A DNA stretch of 6,175 bases from UBA1368 sp964563125 (GCA_964563125.1 CAZLVY010000083.1:1-6175); one strand, 5' to 3'; positions 1 to 6,076 are shown, counted from the first letter of the stretch. Notes: a model not told the origin generated them from the sequence alone. Made by a program: numbers and translations.

Positions 1-10
1 CTTTTGATGC

Positions 11-27
11 ATAAATACATTATTTAT
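11..27. repeat. AT-rich 7-bp palindrome flanked by TTGATGC repeats
   Basis: ATAAATA at 11-17 and TATTTAT at 21-27 are perfect inverted arms around a 3-base centre. The heptamer TTGATGC occurs directly at 4-10 and again at 27-33. The palindrome overlaps the stop codon of the possible minus-strand remnant. It could be a protein-binding site for an upstream gene outside the window, but AT-rich palindromes of this size often arise by chance. Confidence 0.25.
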
Positions 28-181
28 TGATGCTAATTTGCATTAATTGGTTTTTATATGACTCTTCTTCACGGAATAAAAATAACTCTTTGCCATTCTT
101 CAGGCTTTTCTTAATTTCTGATGACAAGTCTGTTCTGGCATAGTAATTGCAATCTTTCTTTATTGACCAATGATATCTGAT
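20..181 (-). pseudogene. possible decayed coding remnant, 53 open codons, no start
   Basis: The minus strand is open for 53 codons between a TAA at 184-182 and the TAA at 22-20. The translation looks protein-like: it begins IRYHWSIKKD, has a middle section TDLSSEIKKSLKNGKE that reads as an amphipathic Lys/Glu-rich helix, and ends QLMQISINK. There is no ATG or GTG upstream in frame. The only TTG, at 127-125, has no ribosome binding site and would give 34 residues. A second minus-strand frame is open over 249-163 (29 codons) and reads similarly into this one, as expected if one gene had been broken by a frameshift. I do not recognise the family. It may be the C-terminal remnant of a lost gene, or a chance open frame in AT-rich DNA. 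Nothing links it to the butyrate operon, which is transcribed in the opposite direction. Confidence 0.3.
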
Positions 182-217
182 TTAGGCGTTATCCCCCTAT
201 ATCTATTATTGTTAACC

Positions 218-290
218 GCTACTGTTTCTATGATGGCACAGAAACTAATTCACGGGTTTAGTTGTCTTAAGCCATCATAGAAGAGGTAGC
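218..290 (+). repeat. long imperfect inverted repeat / leader hairpin
   Basis: The arms at 218-237 and 271-290 pair over 20 columns. The inner 12 bp (226-237 with 271-282) are perfect, and the outer 5 bp (GCTAC 218-222 with GTAGC 286-290) are perfect. The three columns between them give two U-G wobbles and one G-A mismatch in plus-strand RNA. On the minus strand the wobbles would be A-C mismatches, so the structure is better as plus-strand RNA. The 33-base loop contains a further 6-bp stem, AACTAA 243-248 with TTAGTT 258-263. The sequence after it (ACCCTTTTATTG) is only weakly U-rich, so it is a poor intrinsic terminator. It may be a leader structure, the end of an upstream transcript, or a small dispersed palindromic element. 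Confidence 0.6.
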
Positions 291-372
291 ACCCTTTTAT
301 TGCAGCATGCATCGCTTCAGTTTATCCACAAGACTTATGTCAGCTATCATAATTGTCCTTCATTCCTTTTTA

Positions 373-390
373 TTCATACAAACTTATGAA
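373..390. promoter_or_regulatory. TTCATA-N6-TATGAA dyad, candidate operator
   Basis: TTCATA at 373-378 and TATGAA at 385-390 form a perfect 6-bp dyad with a 6-base centre. It overlaps the -10 box of one candidate promoter (TTGTCC 353-358, TACAAA 377-382) and lies about 70 bases before the crotonase ATG, where a repressor site or a small 5' leader hairpin would be expected. The 18-bp span is typical of helix-turn-helix dimer sites, but I cannot assign a regulator family. Confidence 0.25.
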
Positions 391-448
391 AGGGGGAAAA
401 GCTGCTTTTTTTATTAAAGCTTACTGGGGGTAAAGACATTTGTTTGTG

Positions 449-453
449 GGAGG
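449..453 (+). promoter_or_regulatory. ribosome binding site of crotonase, sets the ATG start
   Basis: GGAGG sits 7 bases before the ATG at 461 and fits the anti-Shine-Dalgarno sequence fully. It favours this ATG over an in-frame TTG at 440, which has only GGGGG (426-430) at 9 bases. Confidence 0.8.
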
Positions 454-460
454 GAATTTC

Positions 461-1243
461 ATGGCTTACGAAAACCTGTTATTTGAAAAGGAAGGCTCGC
501 TGGCCTTTCTCTATGTAAACCGGCCTAAGGCTTTAAATGCCTTGAATAAAAATACTTTACTGGAGATGAAATATGCCATTGCCAGCATCATAGATGACCC
601 GGAAATTGATGTGCTGATTATAACCGGTGCTGGTGATAAAGCTTTTGTCGCCGGTGCTGATATTGCGTTTATGCAAAACCTTACTGCAATACAAGGAAGA
701 GAGTTTGGAGCATTAGGGCAGGAAGTTTTCCGCATGATAGAAGCTATGGAAAAACCGGTTATTGCTGCTGTTAACGGGTTTGCCCTAGGCGGTGGCTGCG
801 AACTTGCAATGTGCTGCGACTTTCGTATAGCTTCTTCCAAAGCTAAATTTGGACAACCTGAAGTTGGATTGGGAATAACACCAGGATTTGGCGGGACACA
901 ACGTTTACCGCGCCTGGTAGGAACGGGTATGGCCAGGCAGATGTTATACACAGCAGATATAATTGATGCCTCCGAAGCACTGCGTATTGGATTGGTAAAT
1001 AATGTCGTTGCACCGGAAGATTTAAAGGATTATGTCAGAAATATTGCCGGCAGAATTATTAGCAAAGGTAAACTGGCGGTACGTTTCTCCAAGGTTGCTG
1101 CCAATGAAGGAATGCAGACCGATATCGACCGGGCTATGACTATTGAAGCAGACTTGTTTGGTCTGTGTTTTAGTTCCGAGGATCAAAAGGAAGGCATGCA
1201 GGCCTTTATAGAAAAGCGTTCACCTCAATTCACCGGCAAATAG
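461..1243 (+). CDS. crt: 3-hydroxybutyryl-CoA dehydratase / short-chain enoyl-CoA hydratase (crotonase)
   Basis: Crotonase adds water to crotonyl-CoA to give (S)-3-hydroxybutyryl-CoA, the second oxidation step after the acyl-CoA dehydrogenase; it is a soluble cytoplasmic enzyme. The 260-residue product has the length of clostridial Crt and its signature blocks: NRPKALNAL near 20-28, the oxyanion-hole loop AGADI at 64-68, NGFALGGGCE at 105-114, and FGQPEVGLGITPGFGGTQR at 130-148. Glu114 and Glu134 are 20 residues apart, as are the two catalytic glutamates Glu144 and Glu164 of rat enoyl-CoA hydratase; Gly111 matches the second oxyanion-hole glycine. The ATG at 461 is preferred because of its GGAGG and because the family begins near here. 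A TTG start at 440 would add seven residues (MFVGGNF) and cannot be excluded. It is the first gene of the operon, and hbd follows after 21 bases. Confidence 0.96.
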   Translation: MAYENLLFEKEGSLAFLYVNRPKALNALNKNTLLEMKYAIASIIDDPEIDVLIITGAGDKAFVAGADIAFMQNLTAIQGREFGALGQEVFRMIEAMEKPVIAAVNGFALGGGCELAMCCDFRIASSKAKFGQPEVGLGITPGFGGTQRLPRLVGTGMARQMLYTADIIDASEALRIGLVNNVVAPEDLKDYVRNIAGRIISKGKLAVRFSKVAANEGMQTDIDRAMTIEADLFGLCFSSEDQKEGMQAFIEKRSPQFTGK

Positions 1244-1247
1244 ATAC

Positions 1248-1255
1248 AAGGAGGT
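1248..1255 (+). promoter_or_regulatory. ribosome binding site supporting the TTG start of hbd
   Basis: AAGGAGGT is a near-perfect Shine-Dalgarno sequence 9 bases before the TTG at 1265. The next candidate starts lie inside the Rossmann fold, so this site decides the unusual start codon. Confidence 0.85.
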
Positions 1256-1264
1256 AAAAGTAAA

Positions 1265-2119
1265 TTGACTATAAATAAGATTGGTGTTTTAGGAGCTGGG
1301 ACAATGGGAGCAGGTATCGCCCAGGTATGTGCTGAGGCAGGATATACAGTTGTTTTAATTGATATAGCTGAAGATTTGGTTGCCCGCGGGGTAAACGGAG
1401 TCATAAAAAACTGGGATAAAGCAGTTACCAAAGGTAAAAAAACTGCTGAAGAAGTAGAAAAATACCGCAGTTTGTTATCCACCGCCACAGATAATAAAGT
1501 TTTCTCGAACTGTGATATTGTAATCGAAGCTATAATTGAAAACATTAATGTTAAACAGAAAGTCTTAAAAGAACTGGACGGCATTTGCGCTCCTGAGACT
1601 ATTCTGGCTACTAACACTTCAGCACTCAGCATTACAGAAATTGCTGCTGCTACAACCCGTCCCGACAAAGTTGTCGGCATGCACTTCTTTAATCCGGTAC
1701 CGGCTATGAAACTGATCGAGGTCATTCCCGGCAGCGAAACATCTCAGGCAACTATCAACACAGTAGTGGATTTAAGCAATAAGATTGCCAAAGAACCGGT
1801 GCCGATGAAAGAATCACCCGGGTTTATTGTTAACCGCATCCTGATACCTTATATCAATGAAGCAGCTATTGTCTATCAGGAAGGCGTAGCTTCTGCAGAA
1901 GAAATTGACAAAGCTATGAAACTTGGAGCCAATATGCCGATGGGACCACTGGCATTAGCTGATTTAATCGGCATTGATGTATGCCTGATGATTATGACTT
2001 ACTTCTGGAATGAGTTTGGTGATTCCAAATATCGCCCTGCCCTGTCGTTGAAGCAGAAATTAAGAGCCGGTCATCTGGGACGTAAGAGTGGAAAAGGCTT
2101 TTTTGACTACAGTAATTGA
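1265..2119 (+). CDS. hbd: 3-hydroxybutyryl-CoA dehydrogenase (NAD-dependent)
   Basis: This enzyme oxidises (S)-3-hydroxybutyryl-CoA to acetoacetyl-CoA with NAD+, or the reverse in butyrate formation. The product is 284 residues, the usual length of clostridial Hbd. The N-terminal Rossmann fold has GAGTMG at 10-15, and Asp33 at the end of the second strand fits NAD(H) preference. Ser119, His140, Glu152 and Asn190 have the same spacing (21, 12 and 38 residues) as Ser137, His158, Glu170 and Asn208 of the human enzyme. HFFNPVPAMKLIEVI (140-154) surrounds the catalytic His-Glu pair. The C-terminal dimerisation domain has KLGANMPMGPL (219-229) and ends with GRKSGKGFFDYSN. The start is TTG, fixed by AAGGAGGT. 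It sits between crt and the thiolase gene, the gene for the next step. NAD preference and direction in vivo are inferred. Confidence 0.96.
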   Translation: MTINKIGVLGAGTMGAGIAQVCAEAGYTVVLIDIAEDLVARGVNGVIKNWDKAVTKGKKTAEEVEKYRSLLSTATDNKVFSNCDIVIEAIIENINVKQKVLKELDGICAPETILATNTSALSITEIAAATTRPDKVVGMHFFNPVPAMKLIEVIPGSETSQATINTVVDLSNKIAKEPVPMKESPGFIVNRILIPYINEAAIVYQEGVASAEEIDKAMKLGANMPMGPLALADLIGIDVCLMIMTYFWNEFGDSKYRPALSLKQKLRAGHLGRKSGKGFFDYSN

Positions 2120-2159
2120 GTTTAAAACGAAAATAATATTGGGGAGGTTGTGAGATAAA

Positions 2160-3344
2160 ATGACAAGAGAAGTAGTATTGGTTGGTGCATGTCGCACAGC
2201 TGTCGGCACATTTAATGGCACTTTGCAGGATGAACCGGTAGTAAACCTCGGTGCAGTTGTAATGAAAGAGGCTTTAAACAGAGCCGGTATCTCAGGAGAT
2301 CAATTGGATGAAGTTGTATTTGGATGTGTAATACAGGCAGGTCAGGGCCAGAATGTTGCCCGTCAGTCTGCGATCAAAGCAGGCATTCCCCAGGAAGTAT
2401 GCTCAATGACCATCAATAAAGTATGCGGTTCCGGTTTAAGAGCGGTAAGTCTGGCAGCTCAGCTAATCAAAGCAGGAGATGCGGACATTATTTTAGCCGG
2501 TGGCATGGAAAATATGAGCAATGCTCCCTACGGTTTGGAGAAAGCCCGTCGTGGCTACCGTATGAACAACGGAGCTCTGGTCGATTTTATGATCAAAGAT
2601 GGTTTGTGGGAAGCATTCAATAACTATCACATGGGCATCACAGCTGAGAATATTAACGAGCAATACGGTATTACCAGAGAAGCACAGGATGAATTTGGTT
2701 ACCGGAGTCAGGAAAGAGCCGCCGCCGCCATTAAATCCGGACGTTTCAAAGATGAGATTGTACCGGTAGTATTAAAAGGCAAAAAAGGCGACATCGTCTT
2801 TGATACCGATGAACATCCCCGTCAGACTACACCGGAAAAAATGGCTGCTTTAAAACCAGCCTTTAAAAAAGATGGCAGTGTTACTGCCGCTAATGCTTCA
2901 GGTATAAATGACAGCGCTGCAGCAATAATAGTTATGTCCAAAGAAAAAGCGGATGAACTGGGAATCAAACCTATGGCCAGAGTAGTCAGCTACGCTTCCG
3001 GCGGTGTTGATCCAAAAGTAATGGGATTAGGGCCGATACCAGCCAGCAAGAAAGCCCTGGAGAAAGCAGGAATGACTGTAGATGATATGGATTTAATTGA
3101 AGCCAACGAAGCATTTGCTGCACAGTCTCTGGCAGTTGCCCGTGAAATGGGATGGGCAGATAAAATGGAAAAAGTAAATGTTAATGGCGGAGCTATAGCA
3201 CTTGGTCATCCGGTAGGCGCTTCCGGAATCAGAATACTGGTAACCCTTTTATATGAAATGCAGAAACGCGAATTAAAATATGGATTAGCCACCCTTTGCA
3301 TAGGCGGAGGCATGGGTACTTCAATGATTGTGGAAAGAATGTAA
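2160..3344 (+). CDS. thlA: acetyl-CoA C-acetyltransferase (acetoacetyl-CoA thiolase)
   Basis: The thiolase cleaves acetoacetyl-CoA with CoA to two acetyl-CoA, or condenses two acetyl-CoA in the reverse direction. The 394-residue product is full length for the biosynthetic-type (class II) thiolase family. Cys89, in KVCGSGLRAV, is the acyl-accepting nucleophile. NEAF at 316-319, GHPVGASG at 349-356 (His350) and CIGGGMG at 380-386 (Cys380) supply the other catalytic residues. They match Cys89, Asn316, His348 and Cys378 of the Zoogloea ramigera enzyme almost position for position. The ATG is preceded by GGGGAGG at 2141-2147, with a rather long 12-base spacer. The gap to hbd is 40 bases with no terminator, consistent with one transcript. 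Genomes of this kind often hold several thiolase paralogues, so the symbol marks function rather than strict orthology. Confidence 0.95.
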   Translation: MTREVVLVGACRTAVGTFNGTLQDEPVVNLGAVVMKEALNRAGISGDQLDEVVFGCVIQAGQGQNVARQSAIKAGIPQEVCSMTINKVCGSGLRAVSLAAQLIKAGDADIILAGGMENMSNAPYGLEKARRGYRMNNGALVDFMIKDGLWEAFNNYHMGITAENINEQYGITREAQDEFGYRSQERAAAAIKSGRFKDEIVPVVLKGKKGDIVFDTDEHPRQTTPEKMAALKPAFKKDGSVTAANASGINDSAAAIIVMSKEKADELGIKPMARVVSYASGGVDPKVMGLGPIPASKKALEKAGMTVDDMDLIEANEAFAAQSLAVAREMGWADKMEKVNVNGGAIALGHPVGASGIRILVTLLYEMQKRELKYGLATLCIGGGMGTSMIVERM

Positions 3345-3381
3345 CTCCTTTGCTATTTTCTGATAAACAAATTAATTTATT

Positions 3382-3387
3382 GGGGGG
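3382..3387 (+). promoter_or_regulatory. G6 ribosome binding site of bcd
   Basis: GGGGGG lies 9 bases before the ATG at 3397. It lacks the usual central A and would pair with the anti-Shine-Dalgarno CCUCC through one G-U wobble. The same form precedes the CoA-transferase gene. Confidence 0.65.
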
Positions 3388-3396
3388 AATTTAATA

Positions 3397-4563
3397 ATGG
3401 ATTTTGGTTTAACTGACGATCAAAAAATGTTTAAAAGGACCTTTGCAGATTTTTCTGATGAAGTAGTACAACCGGGAGCAGCCGATCGGGACGAAAAAGA
3501 AGAATTTGATATGGAATGCTGGAAGAAGATGGCCGATTTAGGTCTGGCAGGACTGATAGTTCCTGAAGAATATGACGGAACTGCTGCCGGGGCACTGGTT
3601 TATGCCATGGCAGTTGAAGAAATATCCCGTAACTGTGCATCAATGGGTGTAACTCTGTCAGCTCATACTTCACTGTGCACCTGGCCTATTCTCCATCTCG
3701 CCAATGAAGAGCAAAAGCAGAGATGGCTCCCTCGTTTAGCATCAGGTGAAGCATTAGGAGCACTGGGCTTAACAGAACCTGGCGCAGGATCCGATGTCGG
3801 CGCCACTGCTATGACGGCCGTAAAAGATGGTAATGAATATGTTTTAAATGGCACCAAGATATTTATTACCAACGGCTATTATGCAGACATCTATGTCAAC
3901 CTGGTCCGTACCGGCAGCAAAGACCAAAAGCATGGCAACAGCAGTTACTTCGTAGTAGAGAAAGGAACTCCCGGATTCACTTTCGGCAAGAAAGAAAAGA
4001 AACTGGGTATCCGCTCCTCGGCTACTTATGAACTGGTTTTCGAAGATTGCCGAATCCCTCAGGAAAACTTAATTGGCAATGAAGGCGATGGATTCAAACA
4101 GACCATGCATGTTTTAAATGGCGGTCGTGTAGGAATTGCTTCTCAGGCATTAGGAATTGCCGAAGGAGCTTTTCGTCATGCTTTGGCCTTTGCCCTGGAA
4201 CGCCAGCAATTTGGCAAGCCAATCTTTGCCAATCAAGCTATTTCCTTTAAATTAGCCAATATGGCTATGAAAATACAGGCGGCCAGAAATCTGGTTTATG
4301 AAGTAGCCTGGAGAGAAGATGCCGGATTGTCTTATCAAATGCAAGGCGCATTTGCCAAGTGTTATGCCGGTGATGTAGCAATGGAAGTTACAACCGAAGC
4401 TGTTCAGGTTTTAGGTGGATATGGTTATACTCGTGATTATCCGGTCGAAAGAATGATGAGAGATGCTAAAATCACGCAGATTTATGAAGGAACTAATGAA
4501 ATTCAAAGATTGACTATTACTAATTGTCTAAAGAAAGGCGAAATTAGCAATTACCTATATTGA
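3397..4563 (+). CDS. bcd: short-chain acyl-CoA (butyryl-CoA) dehydrogenase, FAD-dependent
   Basis: This flavoenzyme oxidises butyryl-CoA to crotonyl-CoA and passes electrons to electron-transfer flavoprotein. The 388-residue product spans the whole family fold: an N-terminal helical domain starting MDFGLTDDQK, the flavin and substrate motif GLTEPGAGSD at 124-133, FITNG at 156-160 contacting the flavin, LGIRSSATYELVFE at 203-216 in the beta domain, RQQFGKPI at 269-276, and GGYGYTRDYPVERMMRDAKI at 340-359. Glu364 in QIYEGTNEIQR is the catalytic base at the short-chain enzyme position. The overall pattern, including LSAHTSLC (88-95), closely resembles clostridial Bcd, which supports a C4 substrate. 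No etfB or etfA gene is adjacent, unlike Clostridium crt-bcd-etf operons, so its electron acceptor is encoded elsewhere. It could also accept other short acyl-CoAs. Confidence 0.94.
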   Translation: MDFGLTDDQKMFKRTFADFSDEVVQPGAADRDEKEEFDMECWKKMADLGLAGLIVPEEYDGTAAGALVYAMAVEEISRNCASMGVTLSAHTSLCTWPILHLANEEQKQRWLPRLASGEALGALGLTEPGAGSDVGATAMTAVKDGNEYVLNGTKIFITNGYYADIYVNLVRTGSKDQKHGNSSYFVVEKGTPGFTFGKKEKKLGIRSSATYELVFEDCRIPQENLIGNEGDGFKQTMHVLNGGRVGIASQALGIAEGAFRHALAFALERQQFGKPIFANQAISFKLANMAMKIQAARNLVYEVAWREDAGLSYQMQGAFAKCYAGDVAMEVTTEAVQVLGGYGYTRDYPVERMMRDAKITQIYEGTNEIQRLTITNCLKKGEISNYLY

Positions 4564-4577
4564 ACAGCATTGATTAA

Positions 4578-4614
4578 TACTAGTGCGCAGTTATTAAAAG
4601 GCTGCGCACTAGTA
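4578..4614 (+). other. perfect 13-bp intercistronic hairpin
   Basis: The arms at 4578-4590 and 4602-4614 are perfectly complementary over 13 bp, with a GC-rich core (GTGCGCAG/CTGCGCAC) and an 11-base loop, TTATTAAAAGG. It lies 14 bases after the bcd stop and ends 37 bases before the CoA-transferase start. What follows, CCAACACCTG, is not a U-tract, so it is not a textbook intrinsic terminator. It may partly terminate or pause transcription, or protect the upstream mRNA from 3' decay after processing, lowering or uncoupling CoA-transferase expression. Which of these applies is inference. Confidence 0.7.
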
Positions 4615-4637
4615 CCAACACCTGATTATCTTTTATA

Positions 4638-4643
4638 GGGGGG
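4638..4643 (+). promoter_or_regulatory. G6 ribosome binding site supporting the TTG start of the CoA-transferase
   Basis: GGGGGG is 8 bases before the TTG at 4652. No better in-frame start lies between it and the conserved N-terminal region, so it fixes the start at this TTG. Confidence 0.65.
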
Positions 4644-4651
4644 TTAAGAGA

Positions 4652-6010
4652 TTGAATTGGCTGGATGAATATCAGAACAAATTGATAAGCGCTGATGAAG
4701 CGGCAAAATTAGTTAAATCAGGCGATTGGGTAGAATACGGCTTCGGGATTAATTGTGCACGGGATTTTGATGAAGCACTGGCGCGGAGAATTGATGAATT
4801 AACCGATGTAAAAATCCGCTGCGATATTGGCTCATATCAGCATTTTACCGCCGAAGCAGATCCTGAGGGAGAACATTTCCTGTGGCATAGCTGGCATGTA
4901 TCCGGTCAGGATAAAAAGTTTATCGGTAAAAACTTATTCTATATACCTATGAAATTTCATGAGAATCCTATGATGACCAGAAAGGACTGTGTACCAGATG
5001 ATATAGTCGTGTTACAAGTAACAAGCATGGACAAACACGGTTACTTTAATTTCGGCGGCAGTTCGGTCAACGGTTGGGCAGCTATGGAAACTGCTAAGAT
5101 TTCTATACTTGAAGTTAATAATAATTTGCCGCGCTGCCTGGGGGGTAACCAGGAATCTGTCCACATTAGTCAGGTAGATTACATCATGGAAAGCAGCAAC
5201 CTGCCAATAATGACCTTAGGTTCCTCAGAACCAAGTGATTTGGAAGTAAAAATTGCTGAGCATATTATTGGCAGACTGTATGACGGTAATTGCATACAGT
5301 TAGGCATTGGCGGCACTCCTAATGCGGTCGGGAAAATGGTAGCCAGTTCCGATTTAAAAGACCTGGGAGTACACACGGAAATGTATGTTGATGCCTATCT
5401 GGAAATGTTTAAAGCCGGTAAGATAACCGGAGCCTGCAAAAACATCGACCGTTACAAACAAGTTTATTCATTTGCAATGGGCAGTCAGGAACTCTATGAG
5501 TATATTGATGACAATCCGGGCCTGGCCTCTTACTCGGTCGATTACACCAACAGTCCGGTAGTAATAGCCCAGATTGATAATTTTGTTTCTATTAACGCCT
5601 GTATTGAAGTTGATTTATTCGGCCAGGTTTGCGCAGAATCGGTAGGAACCAGACATATCAGCGGAACAGGCGGTCAGCTGGATTTTGTGGAAGGTGCTTA
5701 CAAATCCAAAGGAGGACAAAGTTTCATATGTCTTCCTTCCACCATTGATATCAAAGGACAGGTCAGTTCCAGGATTAAACCGGTGCTGAGTCCGGGGGCC
5801 ATAGTAACTGACCCCAGAACTGCTACCCATATGCTGGTTACTGAATACGGAGTAGCTAATATGAAAGGTAAAAGCACCTGGGAAAGAGCAGAAGCTTTAA
5901 TAAATATTGCTCACCCGAAGTTCAGAGACAAACTGATTTATGAAGCTGACAAAATGAACATCTGGCGTAAATCCAACAAAATTGATAAAGGTGCACTTAT
6001 AAACTTTTAG
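4652..6010 (+). CDS. butyryl-CoA:acetate-type CoA-transferase (acetyl-CoA hydrolase/transferase family)
   Basis: The likely role is moving CoA between acetyl-CoA and butyrate, activating butyrate without direct ATP use, or releasing butyrate in the reverse direction. The 452-residue single chain is full length for class I CoA-transferases of the acetyl-CoA hydrolase / 4-hydroxybutyrate CoA-transferase group. The N-terminal domain includes SADEAAKLVKSGDWVEYG (13-30). The C-terminal domain has GIGGTPNAV at 218-226, HTEM at 241-244 with Glu243 as the expected catalytic glutamate forming the CoA thioester, and GTGGQLDFVEGA at 338-349, close to the GGQ-D-F motif of butyryl-CoA:acetate transferases. 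The start is TTG behind a G6 ribosome binding site. It is the last gene of the operon, 88 bases after bcd and behind a hairpin. Substrate choice (butyrate, 4-hydroxybutyrate, propionate) is inferred mainly from the neighbours. Confidence 0.88.
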   Translation: MNWLDEYQNKLISADEAAKLVKSGDWVEYGFGINCARDFDEALARRIDELTDVKIRCDIGSYQHFTAEADPEGEHFLWHSWHVSGQDKKFIGKNLFYIPMKFHENPMMTRKDCVPDDIVVLQVTSMDKHGYFNFGGSSVNGWAAMETAKISILEVNNNLPRCLGGNQESVHISQVDYIMESSNLPIMTLGSSEPSDLEVKIAEHIIGRLYDGNCIQLGIGGTPNAVGKMVASSDLKDLGVHTEMYVDAYLEMFKAGKITGACKNIDRYKQVYSFAMGSQELYEYIDDNPGLASYSVDYTNSPVVIAQIDNFVSINACIEVDLFGQVCAESVGTRHISGTGGQLDFVEGAYKSKGGQSFICLPSTIDIKGQVSSRIKPVLSPGAIVTDPRTATHMLVTEYGVANMKGKSTWERAEALINIAHPKFRDKLIYEADKMNIWRKSNKIDKGALINF

Positions 6011-6042
6011 CGGAGTGTAATAAAGTTAAATGCTGGGGGGAA

Positions 6043-6076
6043 GGACATATGTCTTTTGGGGAAGATACATATGTCC
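6043..6076. repeat. paired ACATATGTC palindromes forming a hairpin, candidate operator
   Basis: GACATATGTC at 6044-6053 is a perfect 10-bp palindrome, and ACATATGTC recurs at 6067-6075, 22 bases on, close to two helical turns. GGACATATGT (6043-6052) and ACATATGTCC (6067-6076) are also perfect inverted arms. In RNA the stem continues past one C-U mismatch with UUUU against AAGA, closing on a GGGG loop at 6058-6061. The arrangement could be a tandem dimer binding site or a 3' UTR hairpin. It lies 33 bases after the CoA-transferase stop. Confidence 0.5.

Larger units (their letters stand above)
1..460. other. upstream intergenic region of the butyrate operon
   Basis: No intact gene is visible here on either strand. 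Plus-strand reading frames entering from the left all stop by base 30, and minus-strand frames leaving to the left are closed within the first 45 bases. The stretch contains a possible decayed minus-strand coding remnant, a long imperfect inverted repeat and a short dyad near the operon, each listed separately. The operon promoter should lie here, but no strong sigma-A match is visible. The two best candidates are TTGTCC at 353-358 with TACAAA at 377-382 (18-base spacer, 4 of 6 matches in each box) and TATCAT at 345-350 with a poor -35 box, TTATCC, at 322-327 (17-base spacer). I would not choose between them from sequence alone. Confidence 0.6.

Noticed and set aside
209..225. Possible Rex redox-repressor site (TTGTTAA at 209-215)
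   Set aside because: Only one half matches; the expected TTAACAA second half is absent (TACTGTT instead).
284..299. T-box-like AGGGTGCTACC on the minus strand
   Set aside because: It differs from the conserved T-box core, no terminator/antiterminator arrangement follows, and no aminoacyl-related gene is visible downstream on that strand.
397..412. AAAAG-CTG-CTTTT followed by a T-run as an intrinsic terminator
   Set aside because: The stem is 5 bp, mostly A-T, with a 3-base loop; too unstable, and it would block the operon if active.
511..951. Minus-strand open frame of 146 codons opposite crotonase
   Set aside because: It lies wholly inside the strongly supported crt gene, has no recognisable motif, and is a codon-bias shadow.
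1225..1725. Minus-strand open frame of 166 codons opposite hbd
   Set aside because: It overlaps hbd and the crt 3' end, shows no family features, and is explained as a shadow of the coding frame.
3369..3378. AAATTAATTT palindrome between the thiolase gene and bcd
   Set aside because: A 10-bp AT-only palindrome in an AT-rich gap is expected by chance and has no partner site.
4570..4597. Possible internal promoter for the CoA-transferase (TTGATT with TATTAA, 16-base spacer)
   Set aside because: Both boxes match only 4 of 6 positions and the -10 region lies in the hairpin loop; too weak to call.
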